Positions 53,635 through 62,013 of a stretch of DNA of 64,000 bases are shown piece by piece; the stretch's first letter is position 1; each line of letters begins with the position of its first letter. The notes under the pieces are model-generated. The model was not told the origin of the DNA. It ran no database searches and worked only from the letters and a program-made list of their open reading frames with translations. Source of the DNA: Streptomyces sp. RFCAC02. Lineage in GTDB: Bacteria > Actinomycetota > Actinomycetes > Streptomycetales > Streptomycetaceae. The position numbers and the translations under genes were made by a program. The stretch covers positions 310,001 to 374,000 of the forward strand of contig NZ_SAUH01000001.1 in assembly GCF_004193175.1 (NCBI RefSeq), given 5' to 3'.

Positions 53635-56090
53635 AGCACCCCCTGTTCGCCCGGCTCCTCACCGGTGGGCGTATCGGGCGGCGAGCCGTCACCGTCAGGC
53701 GGCGGGGGCTCGGTCTCCTGGTAGGAGCGGCTGGCACGCCAGTCGGCCACCCGCACCATCGCCTCCAGCCAGCCGACGCGGAACGGCCCCGCGTCCGGCC
53801 GATCCCGCAAGGCACTGACGCGCTGCACCCACGACCGGCCCGCCCCTCCCCCCAGTGACAGCACCGACATATCCAGCTTCAGCTCCGGAACGATGCGGCC
53901 GTCCGCCGTTTCCACCGGACCCACCACCTCGCCGTCGGCCACCCCCAGCAGACGCGGCGGGTCGTGCTCCGCCTCATCCCGCACCGAACGGACCGACACC
54001 CGCACCTTCCCGTGGTGCGCAGCGGCCAGGTACACCGCCAGGTCCGCTTCGTCGACCCCGTTCAGCAGCCCACTGGCCGGATCGAGCATCATCAGCGCCG
54101 TCACCAGCTCATGCCGGAAGTACGGGACCTCATGGCGCAACGGCCCGCCGGGCGCTTTCGCCCACGCCCCCGGCCCCGGCGGCTCCTTCCCCGCCGCCCG
54201 AACCAACGACCGTCGGAAGATCATGTGATTTTTCCCGAGGTCGTGGTGCCGGGCTGCCACGAGCGCGGCGTCCCGCTGCTGGGGCGACAGACCTGGGGTG
54301 TCCTCGGCCGCCCCCAACAGTGCGCACAGCTCACGCTCCGCATCCCGGCCGTGTTCGGCAAGCCGCACCCAGCGCTCCGCCCGGGAACGCCGGTCGCCAC
54401 CGAGCCCGCTCACCCGCCGGGAAACGTGCTCGACCACCGGCACCGGAACACGGGAGCCCGCCGACCAGCCCGTCTCCACGCGGTATCCACCGAGCCGTGC
54501 GTCCATCAGGAACACCGCGCCCGGCCGGACGTCCTGCGCCGACGCCCGCCGCCACACGTCGTCCACCTGATCGTGACACCACAGCCGGCGATCCTTCGCG
54601 AGCTTCCGCAGATCGGCCAACGGTGCCGGACACAGCTCCTCCCGTCCCGGGAACGCCTCGTCCTCCCCAGGGCGGCTCTGCGGCCATGACCGCCAGGCCA
54701 CCAGCCCGGTCACGTCCTCCCCGTCCCGAATCCAGCGCCCCACCTCGATGTCCGCACCGCTCAAGTCCGGCATCGTGTCCCACAGCTGCAGAACATCCCG
54801 CCGCCGCAGATGCAGGTAATCCGGCCGCTCCTGGGCGACCTCCAGGTCCAGCATCTGCGTCAGCGTGACCTCCTGTCCCTCCCAGCCGGCCAACGCCTCC
54901 GCCGCCGCCAGCAGATCCCCCTCCACGTACGGCGCCGACGCCCGCTTCCCCCCGGGCGGCCACGCCCACACCACCTCGGCGCCCGGATCATCCCCCGTAC
55001 GGTTGCAACGCCCGCACCGCTGCAACACCGACGTCCACGGCGCCACCTCCGTGAACAACACCCGCGACGTGATATCCACCCCCGCCTCCAACGCCTGGGT
55101 ACTGATCACGATCTGCCCCGCAGCAGGCAACTCCCCCCGCACCGCCTCGACCAGCACCCTCCGGTCCCCCGGCCGGAACTGGCCGTGCACCAGCGTCACG
55201 TCAGGCCCCGCCCCGCCCCCCGGCACGAGCTCGGAGACCACCGCCGCCACCTCCACCGCACGGCGCACCGTGTTGAAGAACGCCAGCGTCCGGGTCCCCG
55301 CGACATGCCGCTCCACCAGCACACGGGCCACCTCACCCGCATACCGCTTCGCATCCTCGCCAACCTGCAGCCGCGTGAAGCGACGCCGCGCCTCCAACCG
55401 CTTCCCCAGCCCCTCCGCCCGGCGATCCGCGTCCGACAGCTCGACCGGCATCGGCGGCACCGGCCGGTCCACCGTCACCAGCTCCCCCGCGTCCACCGTC
55501 GCCGACATCCACATCGACGCCGACGGCACCGCCGTCCCCAACGCCTCCCTCAACGCCTGCAACTGCACCGACGTCGCCACCGCCGGCCCCATCAGCTGCG
55601 TCTCGTCGAACACGAACTGACTACCGTTGTGCAGCAACCCGAACGGCACCGGCCACCGCGCCCGCGCATCGCCATATCCCCGAAGCAGCAGACGCGACAA
55701 CACCATGTCCTGCGTCCCCACGAACACCGCCGGTCCGAACGGATCCAACTGCCACGCGTCATCGTCCCGGGGCTCCCCATCCATCAGGACATGCACCGCC
55801 ACCCGGTCCGCCAGTCCCAGCTCGTCCAACCACCCCCGGACCTTCTCGGTGACCTGCTCGACCAGCGTCCGCATCGGCAGCACGTACACCAACCGCCCCG
55901 GCGTCTCCCGACGCACCCCCACGTCCGGATGCTCCAACAACCGCCACAACCACGGCAGAACCGCCGCCTCCGTCTTCCCAGACCCGGGCGGCACCCGCAA
56001 CAACTCAGGCAACCCCTCCTCCGCCACACGCTCCTGGAACGGAAACGGCCCAAACCCCGTAGCCCGACGCATAAAAGCCTCGAACGACAC
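53628..56090 (-). CDS. cas3: type I-U Cas3 helicase-nuclease
   Basis: An 820-residue Cas3 with the I-U order, helicase first and HD domain last. Motif I is LLRVPPGSGKTEAAVL near residue 35. Motif II is FVFDETQLMGPAVA (DETQ instead of DEAH). MWMSATVD is motif III and VLQRCGRCNRTGDD is motif VI. The HD motif at about 620 is AARHHDLGKNHMIF. The GTG at 56090 gives MSFEAFMRRATGF, the usual family start; a GTG at 56096 with GGAGGGG upstream is an alternative. It heads the operon and lies 128 bp from array 4. Confidence 0.94.
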   Translation of the reverse strand: MSFEAFMRRATGFGPFPFQERVAEEGLPELLRVPPGSGKTEAAVLPWLWRLLEHPDVGVRRETPGRLVYVLPMRTLVEQVTEKVRGWLDELGLADRVAVHVLMDGEPRDDDAWQLDPFGPAVFVGTQDMVLSRLLLRGYGDARARWPVPFGLLHNGSQFVFDETQLMGPAVATSVQLQALREALGTAVPSASMWMSATVDAGELVTVDRPVPPMPVELSDADRRAEGLGKRLEARRRFTRLQVGEDAKRYAGEVARVLVERHVAGTRTLAFFNTVRRAVEVAAVVSELVPGGGAGPDVTLVHGQFRPGDRRVLVEAVRGELPAAGQIVISTQALEAGVDITSRVLFTEVAPWTSVLQRCGRCNRTGDDPGAEVVWAWPPGGKRASAPYVEGDLLAAAEALAGWEGQEVTLTQMLDLEVAQERPDYLHLRRRDVLQLWDTMPDLSGADIEVGRWIRDGEDVTGLVAWRSWPQSRPGEDEAFPGREELCPAPLADLRKLAKDRRLWCHDQVDDVWRRASAQDVRPGAVFLMDARLGGYRVETGWSAGSRVPVPVVEHVSRRVSGLGGDRRSRAERWVRLAEHGRDAERELCALLGAAEDTPGLSPQQRDAALVAARHHDLGKNHMIFRRSLVRAAGKEPPGPGAWAKAPGGPLRHEVPYFRHELVTALMMLDPASGLLNGVDEADLAVYLAAAHHGKVRVSVRSVRDEAEHDPPRLLGVADGEVVGPVETADGRIVPELKLDMSVLSLGGGAGRSWVQRVSALRDRPDAGPFRVGWLEAMVRVADWRASRSYQETEPPPPDGDGSPPDTPTGEEPGEQGVLW

Positions 56091-56218
56091 ACCCACCTCG
56101 CACACCCCTCCCCCAGCGCAAACCGGCGACGACCACATCACGCGCGCATACTGCCACCCGCCACTGACAACAGACCGTCCAGCAGCGGACACAGAACGCA
56201 CGTGCGAATCAGTGACAT

Positions 56219-57200
56219 GCTGCGATGGGGCCGCCCCGGAGAGCGGGGTGGAACCGGCGATGTCGCGCTCCAGCGCCTTGAGCCGCAGCTCGCTGCAATG
56301 GGGCCGCCGCGGAGGGCGGGGTGGAGCCGACCTCGACCTGGCAGACGTTCATGGTGTTCGTCTGCTGCAATGGGGCCGCCGCGCAGGGACACCTGCGTTG
56401 CGTCGGCCGCTCTCGATGTCACAGAGGCTGCAATGGGGCCGCCGCGCAGGGCGGGGGTGGAACCGGTACCACCGCACCGCGCGCGCCCCGTCGGCGCCCG
56501 GGCTGCAATGGGGCCGCCGCGCAGGGCGGGGGTGGAACGCCGACGGAGCCCGGGTGCGTGGACCCGGTGCTGTTGCTGCAATGGGGCCGCCGCGCAGGGC
56601 GGGGGTGGAACGCCGACGGAGCCCGGGTGCGTGGACCCGGTGCTGTTGCTGCAATGGGGCCGCCGCGCAGGGCGGGGGTGGAACTCCGCGTCGATGTCCT
56701 CGATGCCGACCTCGGCGGCGCTGCAATGGGGCCGCCGCGCAGGGCGGGGGTGGAACGTATGCCGCGCTCCTGCTGGTCGCGGTCGATGCTGGAGCTGCAA
56801 TGGGGCCGCCGCGCAGGGCGGGGGTGGAACCCGTAACCGGCATCGTGGACGCCTTGCCGCACCTGGTGCTGCAATGGGGCCGCCGCGCAGGGCGGGGGTG
56901 GAACGGCTGCACGTGGTCGACCTCGGCGGGGTCGTCGACGGTGCTGCAATGGGGCCGCCGCGCAGGGCGGGGGTGGAACCTCCGGACAGTGGGCTCCAAC
57001 CTCCTGGAGATGGTGCTGCAATGGGGCCGCCGCGCAGGGCGGGGGTGGAACCTCCGGAGTCGGTCGCCCAGGCCGCGACGGCGGCGCGGCTGCAATGGGG
57101 CCGCCGCGCAGGGCGGGGGTGGAACCAGAGCTTACTTTTACTTTTTTCCCTAACACGTATAGAGCTGCAATGGGGCCGCCGCGCAGGGCGGGGGTGGAAC
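56219..57200 (-). CRISPR. type I-U (I-G) CRISPR array 4
   Basis: About 14 repeats and 13 spacers. On the minus strand the 37-nt repeat begins GTTCCACCCCCGCCCTGCGC and ends CCCCATTGCAGC. The three repeats nearest cas3 (56219, 56292, 56366) are degenerate, the third cut to 25 nt. The leader is on the right. Two neighbouring spacers at about 56539 and 56611 are identical. The spacer next to the leader (57125-57163) is strikingly AT-rich. Confidence 0.95.
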
Positions 57201-57565
57201 GGCACCCCACCAGGGGCTTCGCGTTCCATGGGCTGCGACGCTGACGTCAGTCGGGGAGACATAAGCGCCACTATCGGGCATCTGACTTCGGTGAGGCACC
57301 GGGTTTCTTGGCATGCTTGTGGTTCCGAGGTGGGAGCGAACAGACCACCGAGTGGCAGCTTCTTCCCCCGGGGGCATCTGGGCAAGTCGGTCCGGCACGC
57401 GTCTCCGGCTCACCATGGAGACGCCGAGCCGGACCAAGCGTCGCCCAACGCACAGGTCCGGTTCACCAAACCGGGGAGCCACCGCATCATGGACAGTCCA
57501 CTGCCCCCCTGCCAGCCCTCTCGAAAGGCTCCTTAACACGTCGCACCCCTCGCCCAACTGCACAG
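57201..57565 (-). promoter_or_regulatory. leader of array 4
   Basis: 365 bp between the nuclease-like gene and the last repeat. The block at 57277-57335 matches the array 3 leader. Transcription from here would pass through array 4 into the cas3-csx17-csb1-csb2 operon. I see no gene in this stretch. Confidence 0.65.
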
Positions 57566-58429
57566 CTACGCCGCAGCGTAGCTGTCACGGAAGTAGGGGC
57601 GTGCTCGTTTCAGGTCGTTCGGCGTATGGAGACGCAGTTCCAAGTTGCCCGTGCCGTGGTGCCCCTGGCCGGTCACGTCTCGTACGAGTCCGGGGAGCAG
57701 GTCGATCGTTTTCGGGTCGGCCTTCAGGTAGACCAGCAGCCCGGACTTCCGGGGGGTGCAGACGCAGGCGAAGTTCCGCAGCCGCCGGTAGGCGCGGTAT
57801 CGCTTGCGCTGCACTGCGATGACGTCGTCGCCGAGGTCGAGCAGTGTGTGGTGCACCGCCTGGGCGAGCTCTGCCGTCGCGCTGTTCGTCTCGCGGGTGG
57901 ACCGGAACGCCGGCTCCTGTCTGGCATCGCCCGGGGAGACGGTGGAAGCGACGGTCTCCAGGCCGACATGGGTGTCGCCGAACCATCGGTAGCGGACCAG
58001 GTCGATACTGTGCCGGTGCTCACGAACGGCGTGAAGGTCATAGCGGGTGAAGCCGCCGGCGACGCAGATCAGCCTGGGCCTGCTCCACAGGCGATCGGCT
58101 GCGGCCCGTGATCCGATCCGGTCACGGACCAGCCGGCGGAAGGCGTCCTTGCGGTCGAGGAGCCGAGCCAGGTAGAAGAGCCCCTGGCTGATCACTCCAG
58201 CGTCCGTACCACGCTTGTACTCGACGATCACCGGCGCGCCGTTCTCATCGAGGCCCAGCGAGTCGATCCGGCTTCCGTGCACCGCCCCCGTGCTGTACTC
58301 GCTCGCCAGGTAGCGCACACCGAGCAGCGTCTCCATGCGCGCCTCGACCAGCCCCTGCACGTCCGTCTCGACCACAGCCAGCCGAGGAATGACCTCCCGC
58401 ACCTCTTCCGCGACGACGAACAACTTCAA
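57566..58429 (-). CDS. PD-(D/E)XK nuclease-like protein with DUF5655 domain
   Basis: A protein of about 287 residues. The N-terminal half has the nuclease core: LLGVRYLASEYSTG, then RIDSLGLDENGAPVIVEYKR with the Asp and Glu-X-Lys of the PD-(D/E)XK fold, then GLFYLARLLDRKDAFRRLV. The C-terminal half is DUF5655-like (LGDDVIAVQRKRYRAYRRLRNF, LKADPKTIDLLPGLVRDVTG). Such proteins resemble NucS/DUF91-type nucleases; the cellular role is unknown. TTG 58429 gives the usual MKLF-type start after GGAGGGGAGGGG; TTG 58459 is possible. It borders the I-U array leader. Confidence 0.8.
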   Translation of the reverse strand: MKLFVVAEEVREVIPRLAVVETDVQGLVEARMETLLGVRYLASEYSTGAVHGSRIDSLGLDENGAPVIVEYKRGTDAGVISQGLFYLARLLDRKDAFRRLVRDRIGSRAAADRLWSRPRLICVAGGFTRYDLHAVREHRHSIDLVRYRWFGDTHVGLETVASTVSPGDARQEPAFRSTRETNSATAELAQAVHHTLLDLGDDVIAVQRKRYRAYRRLRNFACVCTPRKSGLLVYLKADPKTIDLLPGLVRDVTGQGHHGTGNLELRLHTPNDLKRARPYFRDSYAAA

Positions 58430-59104
58430 AGCAGGCCGGCCCCCTCCCCTCCGGATCAACGAAATACCATCAGATAGGCAAGTTGCGCCATCAACGGGAT
58501 AGAAAGTGCTAATCGGATCTCGGACTGATCTGGCGTTGCTCCCTTTCCGTCGCGGGACGGCGAGACTGATCGCCCGTCAGCTATCCCTCTGACCTGCCGA
58601 AACGTACAGAACTCGAACGGCCTTCGGAGCCGCGTGCGTAGGTTCGAGTCCGCCGGTCGACCGCCTCCGCCTGCGGCGGAGCCCGCATGCTGCGGCTGCC
58701 CCTCGTCAGCCGCTGTTTCCCTCGCGCCAGTGTGGGACGACTCTGGGACTTTCGATCGCATCGAAGCGCATGCGCGGGAAAGGCGTTGAAAACCAATCAC
58801 CCTGGTCAGCAGGGTACAGTCGCGCGTCTCGGCAGGTCCCGAGCCTGCCCGGTCTCTTCTTCGACGTCTGACTGCAGTGGCAGGGAACGCAGATCGGCGA
58901 AAGTCACTTACCGTGTCCGCCGGACCACCGGGCTTTACGGTCTTGCCGCAGGTCACGCCCGTCCTTCCGGGGAGAATTTGGGGAGTATCCACTCCGCTGG
59001 AGAGCGCGTGGGGAGGGTCGATCGCACAAGACGACCCGGCCATGAAAGACGCCGAAAGGCAGAAACTCGCAGGTCAACAACGAACAGCGGTGCATCACCG
59101 CAGG
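58430..59104. other. non-coding junction region
   Basis: About 670 bp between the DUF5655 gene and the hipA-like fragment. I find no credible gene. It contains a tRNA-half-like sequence at 58617-58656 and a GC-rich inverted repeat (CCTCCGCCTGCGGCGG, 58665-58681). Base composition and lack of coding suggest a recombination junction. Confidence 0.5.
58617..58656 (+). other. tRNA 3'-half-like sequence, possible attachment-site remnant
   Basis: CGGC-CTTCGGA-GCCG (58618-58632) forms an anticodon-arm-like hairpin with a 7-nt loop and candidate anticodon TCG (Arg). After a short variable stretch comes GGTTCGAGTCC, a T-loop consensus. The T-stem pairs poorly and no D-arm or acceptor 5' strand precedes it, so it is not a working tRNA. 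It could be an att remnant of an integrative element. Confidence 0.35.
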
Positions 59105-59230
59105 TCACCGCCGCTTCCCTGACACCTTCATGACGTAGGTCCCCAGATCATCGGCCTCGACGATCCCGGGCAGCGACCCGCCCTCCCGTAGCGGCGTGAC
59201 ATAGCGGGTGGCGGTGACCTCAGTCAGCAT
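59105..59230 (-). pseudogene. truncated HipA-family kinase N-terminus
   Basis: A 41-residue frame whose first 34 residues match the N-terminus of the actinobacterial HipA-like kinases (MLTEVTATRYVTPLREGG, SLPGIVEADDLGTYVMK). The frame then ends in SGKRR and a stop, where the family continues with a conserved Gly/Lys-rich region and about 200 more residues. The rest of the gene is not in the adjacent sequence. It marks a break where foreign DNA or a deletion replaced the 3' part. Confidence 0.65.
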
Positions 59231-59548
59231 GTACCCGGGCCATTCGACTCCTCGACCTCGCACTCCGTGATCCGGCTCCCGCCTACGATAGCCAGCCACG
59301 CGCCGGTGACCGCGCCGAGCGGGCGGCCGAGGTGACCGTTGAGTGAACGGGAAACTCTTGCGCGGTGATCTTGCGCGCCAGCAGAATCCTCGCGGCGGAT
59401 GAACGGTCCCCCGTCCGACCGGTGTTCGATCGGCGACTCCCCCGCCTCCTTCACCGATCGGGCGTTCCGTGCCCACGACCCTCGTCCGTCCCCGTCCGGC
59501 GTGTGTCCCGCACCGGGCGGCCGTGGTCCGAGGCCAGGAAGAGGCAGC
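59231..59548. promoter_or_regulatory. divergent intergenic region
   Basis: 318 bp between the hipA fragment and the secreted-protein gene, presumably holding both promoters. No RNA gene or further coding sequence is evident. Confidence 0.4.
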
Positions 59549-59980
59549 ATGAAAAGACACCTCGCACGCATCGCCGTCCCGCTCGCCGCGACGGCCGCCG
59601 TCGTGGCGGCGACCGGCACACCGGCCGCCGCCGCGTCGGACGCCGACGTCGACTGCGGGCTCACCTGGAGCAACGAGTACAAGCTGTACGACCCCTGCGG
59701 CTGGGTGTACTTCCAGTCCGAGACCGGCGACGGCACGGAGTACCTGGTCCTCCACGACACCAACAGCGACGGCTACGGCGTCATCGTCCAGAACTACCGC
59801 TACGACATGGCCGACGCCGGCCCCTACAGCGGCACCGTGACCTCGGGCAAGGGGACCCACAAGGTCTGGACGCTGCACATGCCCGAGGGCACCGCGATCG
59901 ACTTCCGGATCTGCCCCTACACCACCGCCCACGGCCCGTACTACAGCCAGTGCAGCAACTGGGTACGGGGTATCGCCTGA
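59549..59980 (+). CDS. small secreted hypothetical protein
   Basis: A 143-residue protein with a Sec signal peptide (MKRHLARIAVPLAATAAVVA, cleavage near AAAASDA). The mature domain of about 115 residues is Tyr/Asp/Gly-rich with four cysteines (VDCGLTW, YDPCGWVY, FRICPYT, SQCSNW), probably two disulfides in a small beta fold. AGGAAGAGGCAGC precedes the ATG. I do not recognise the family. Confidence 0.75.
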   Translation: MKRHLARIAVPLAATAAVVAATGTPAAAASDADVDCGLTWSNEYKLYDPCGWVYFQSETGDGTEYLVLHDTNSDGYGVIVQNYRYDMADAGPYSGTVTSGKGTHKVWTLHMPEGTAIDFRICPYTTAHGPYYSQCSNWVRGIA

Positions 59981-59989
59981 TCGACGGCA

Positions 59990-60016
59990 GGGGCCGTTCC
60001 CGCCGGTGACGGCCCC
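59990..60016. terminator. hairpin between convergent genes
   Basis: GGGGCCGT and its complement ACGGCCCC around an 11-nt loop, between the stops of the secreted-protein gene and the convergent kinase gene. A plausible shared T-less terminator. Confidence 0.5.
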
Positions 60017-60022
60017 CGCCCG

Positions 60023-61888
60023 TCACAGTGCCCGGACATGGACGGACCAGAGCTGGACCCTGTCCCGGAAGCCCACGGCGAGGAGGCGGCCGTCCGGGGT
60101 GAGCGCCATCCTGCCCATGTGCTCCAGCTCCGGCTGACCGGGGAGGATGAGCAGTTGCTTCCCGGTGCGGGCGTTGCGGATGTGGAGGTTGGCGTGCGTG
60201 TCGCCCGCCATGAGCAGGTGGCCGTCCGGGCTGAACGCGAGGTGCGCGAGGGGAGCGGTGTACCCGGTGAACCGGTGGTGCCGTCCACCGGTACGGGCGT
60301 CCCACACGTGGACCGACGCGTCCGCGCCGCCCGCGGCGAGGCTGCGGCCGTCCGGGCTGAACGCCACGGCGGCCACCGAGGAGGTCACCCCGCCCAGGCG
60401 GCGGCTCCGGTTCCCGGAACGGGTGCGTTCGACGCGCGCCACGCCGCGGTAGCCCCCGGCGGCCAGCGTGCTGCCGTCCGGGCTGAACGCCAGCGCGAGC
60501 ACGGAACCGACCGGATCGCCGAGGGTGAACCGCTTCCCGCCCGTGTGCGCGTCCCAGATGTGCAGCGACCCGTCCGTGTCGCCCGTCGCGATGGTGCGGC
60601 TGTCGGGGCTGAACGCGACGGAGCGCACCCAGCCGGTGTGTCCGGTGAGCTGACGGCGGAGCGTACCCGTGTGCGGATCCCAGCAGCGCACGACCTTGTC
60701 ACCGCCGCCCGCCGTGGCGAGCGTGCTCCCGTCCGGGCTGAACACGACGGCCCTGACCCAGCCGACGGGTCCGGTGAGGCGGCGGAGCCGTGTGCCGGTG
60801 TGCGGGTCCCAGAGGCGTACGCCCCCTTCGCGGTCGCCCACGGCGAGGACGCGGCCGTCCGGGCTGAAGGTCATGCCGGACACCCCCCTGTGGGGTTTCA
60901 CCTTCAACGTGCGGCGCAGCACGTACGTGGGCGCCGTGGGGCCGGGCTCCGCCCATGTCGAGGCGGCGGTGGGCGGCGGGGACGGCGGTCCGTGGTCGCG
61001 GCGGGTCTCCGGCGCGGGCGCAGGCCGCTCGGCGGTCACCGTCGGCGCGGCGTGCGGGGCGGTGGGCGCCGCCAGTGCCGCGGCCAGCGTCCGGCTGTCC
61101 GGCCGCCGGCGGGGGTCCTTCGCGAGCAGCGCCATGACCACCTCCTCCAGGTCGCGCGGTATGCCGGGACGCAGCGTGCCGGGGCGGGGCGGGGCCTGCT
61201 CCACGTGCTGGCGCATCAGCGCGTAGAAGGGCTGAGCCGCGGGGAACGGGGGCTGGCCCGTGAGGAGTTCGAACATGACGACGCCCAGGGCGTAGAGATC
61301 GGTCCGCGCGTCGGTCTCCTTCCCCTCCCACTGCTCGGGCGACATGTACGCGGGGGTGCCGATCACGAGACCGGTCGCGGTCACGGTCCCGGACGCCTCG
61401 GCGTTGCGGGCGATGCCGAAGTCGCAGACTTTCACCCGGTCCCCCGCCTGCACGAACAGATTCGCCGGCTTCACGTCACGGTGGACGATCCCGTGCCGGT
61501 GCGCGGCCGCCAGAGCGTCCACGGTCTGCCGCGTCAGGTCGAGCACACGGAGGTGGGGCAGGCCCCCGGGGTGTCCGGCCAGGACGTGGGCGAGGTCGTG
61601 ACCCCGCAGGAGTTCCATGACGATGAAGTGGTACGGCTCGTGGCGGCCTGCGTCGTGCACCACGGTGATCCCCGGGTGCTGGAGCCCGGCAAGGGTGTCC
61701 GCCTCCCGCCGGAAGCGCCGTACCGACCCGTCGCCCGGCAGGGCGAGCATCACCTTCACCGCGACCTCGCGCCCCAGTTCGGAGTCCAGGCCCAGCCAGA
61801 CCTCGCCCATGCCGCCACGGCCGAGCCTCCGCCGGAGCACGTACCGATCGCGGAGCGCGACTCCGGCGAGGCGCATTCCGGAACTCAC
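60023..61888 (-). CDS. Ser/Thr protein kinase with WD40 propeller
   Basis: A 621-residue PknB-type kinase. The kinase domain (about 10-275) has GRGGMGEVW (ATP loop), VAVKVM (Lys), IVHRDVKPANL (catalytic Asp), VCDFGIAR (DFG) and GTPAYMSPEQ. A Pro-rich linker (275-335) follows. WD40 repeats (335-621) each carry FSPDGRVLAVGD-like strands with LWDPHTG or VHVWDARTG ends; I count about seven, enough for one propeller. No membrane helix is visible in the linker, so it is probably cytosolic. It would phosphorylate proteins docked on the propeller; substrates are unknown. Confidence 0.93.
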   Translation of the reverse strand: MSSGMRLAGVALRDRYVLRRRLGRGGMGEVWLGLDSELGREVAVKVMLALPGDGSVRRFRREADTLAGLQHPGITVVHDAGRHEPYHFIVMELLRGHDLAHVLAGHPGGLPHLRVLDLTRQTVDALAAAHRHGIVHRDVKPANLFVQAGDRVKVCDFGIARNAEASGTVTATGLVIGTPAYMSPEQWEGKETDARTDLYALGVVMFELLTGQPPFPAAQPFYALMRQHVEQAPPRPGTLRPGIPRDLEEVVMALLAKDPRRRPDSRTLAAALAAPTAPHAAPTVTAERPAPAPETRRDHGPPSPPPTAASTWAEPGPTAPTYVLRRTLKVKPHRGVSGMTFSPDGRVLAVGDREGGVRLWDPHTGTRLRRLTGPVGWVRAVVFSPDGSTLATAGGGDKVVRCWDPHTGTLRRQLTGHTGWVRSVAFSPDSRTIATGDTDGSLHIWDAHTGGKRFTLGDPVGSVLALAFSPDGSTLAAGGYRGVARVERTRSGNRSRRLGGVTSSVAAVAFSPDGRSLAAGGADASVHVWDARTGGRHHRFTGYTAPLAHLAFSPDGHLLMAGDTHANLHIRNARTGKQLLILPGQPELEHMGRMALTPDGRLLAVGFRDRVQLWSVHVRAL

Positions 61889-62013
61889 GGGTGACTTCGC
61901 CTCCTCGAACGTGCCGCGGGTGCGCGCCCGCCGGCCGGGACCCCATCCAAGCGGCTCGTGCCCGGCGCGTCGAGTGCGCGGCGGGACGGGAACCCGGCGC
62001 CTCGTGCCGGTCG

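Noticed and set aside
54810..57536. 908-codon plus-strand frame opposite the I-U cas3 gene
   Set aside because: Arg/His/Pro-rich shadow of cas3 and then of array 4; no domain.
58617..58656. A functional tRNA-Arg gene
   Set aside because: Only anticodon-arm and T-loop-like parts are present. The T-stem pairs badly, and D-arm and acceptor stem are missing.
58430..59043. Minus-strand frame of about 195 codons in the junction region
   Set aside because: Ser/Arg-rich with no family pattern and no ribosome-binding site; it runs through the tRNA-like sequence.
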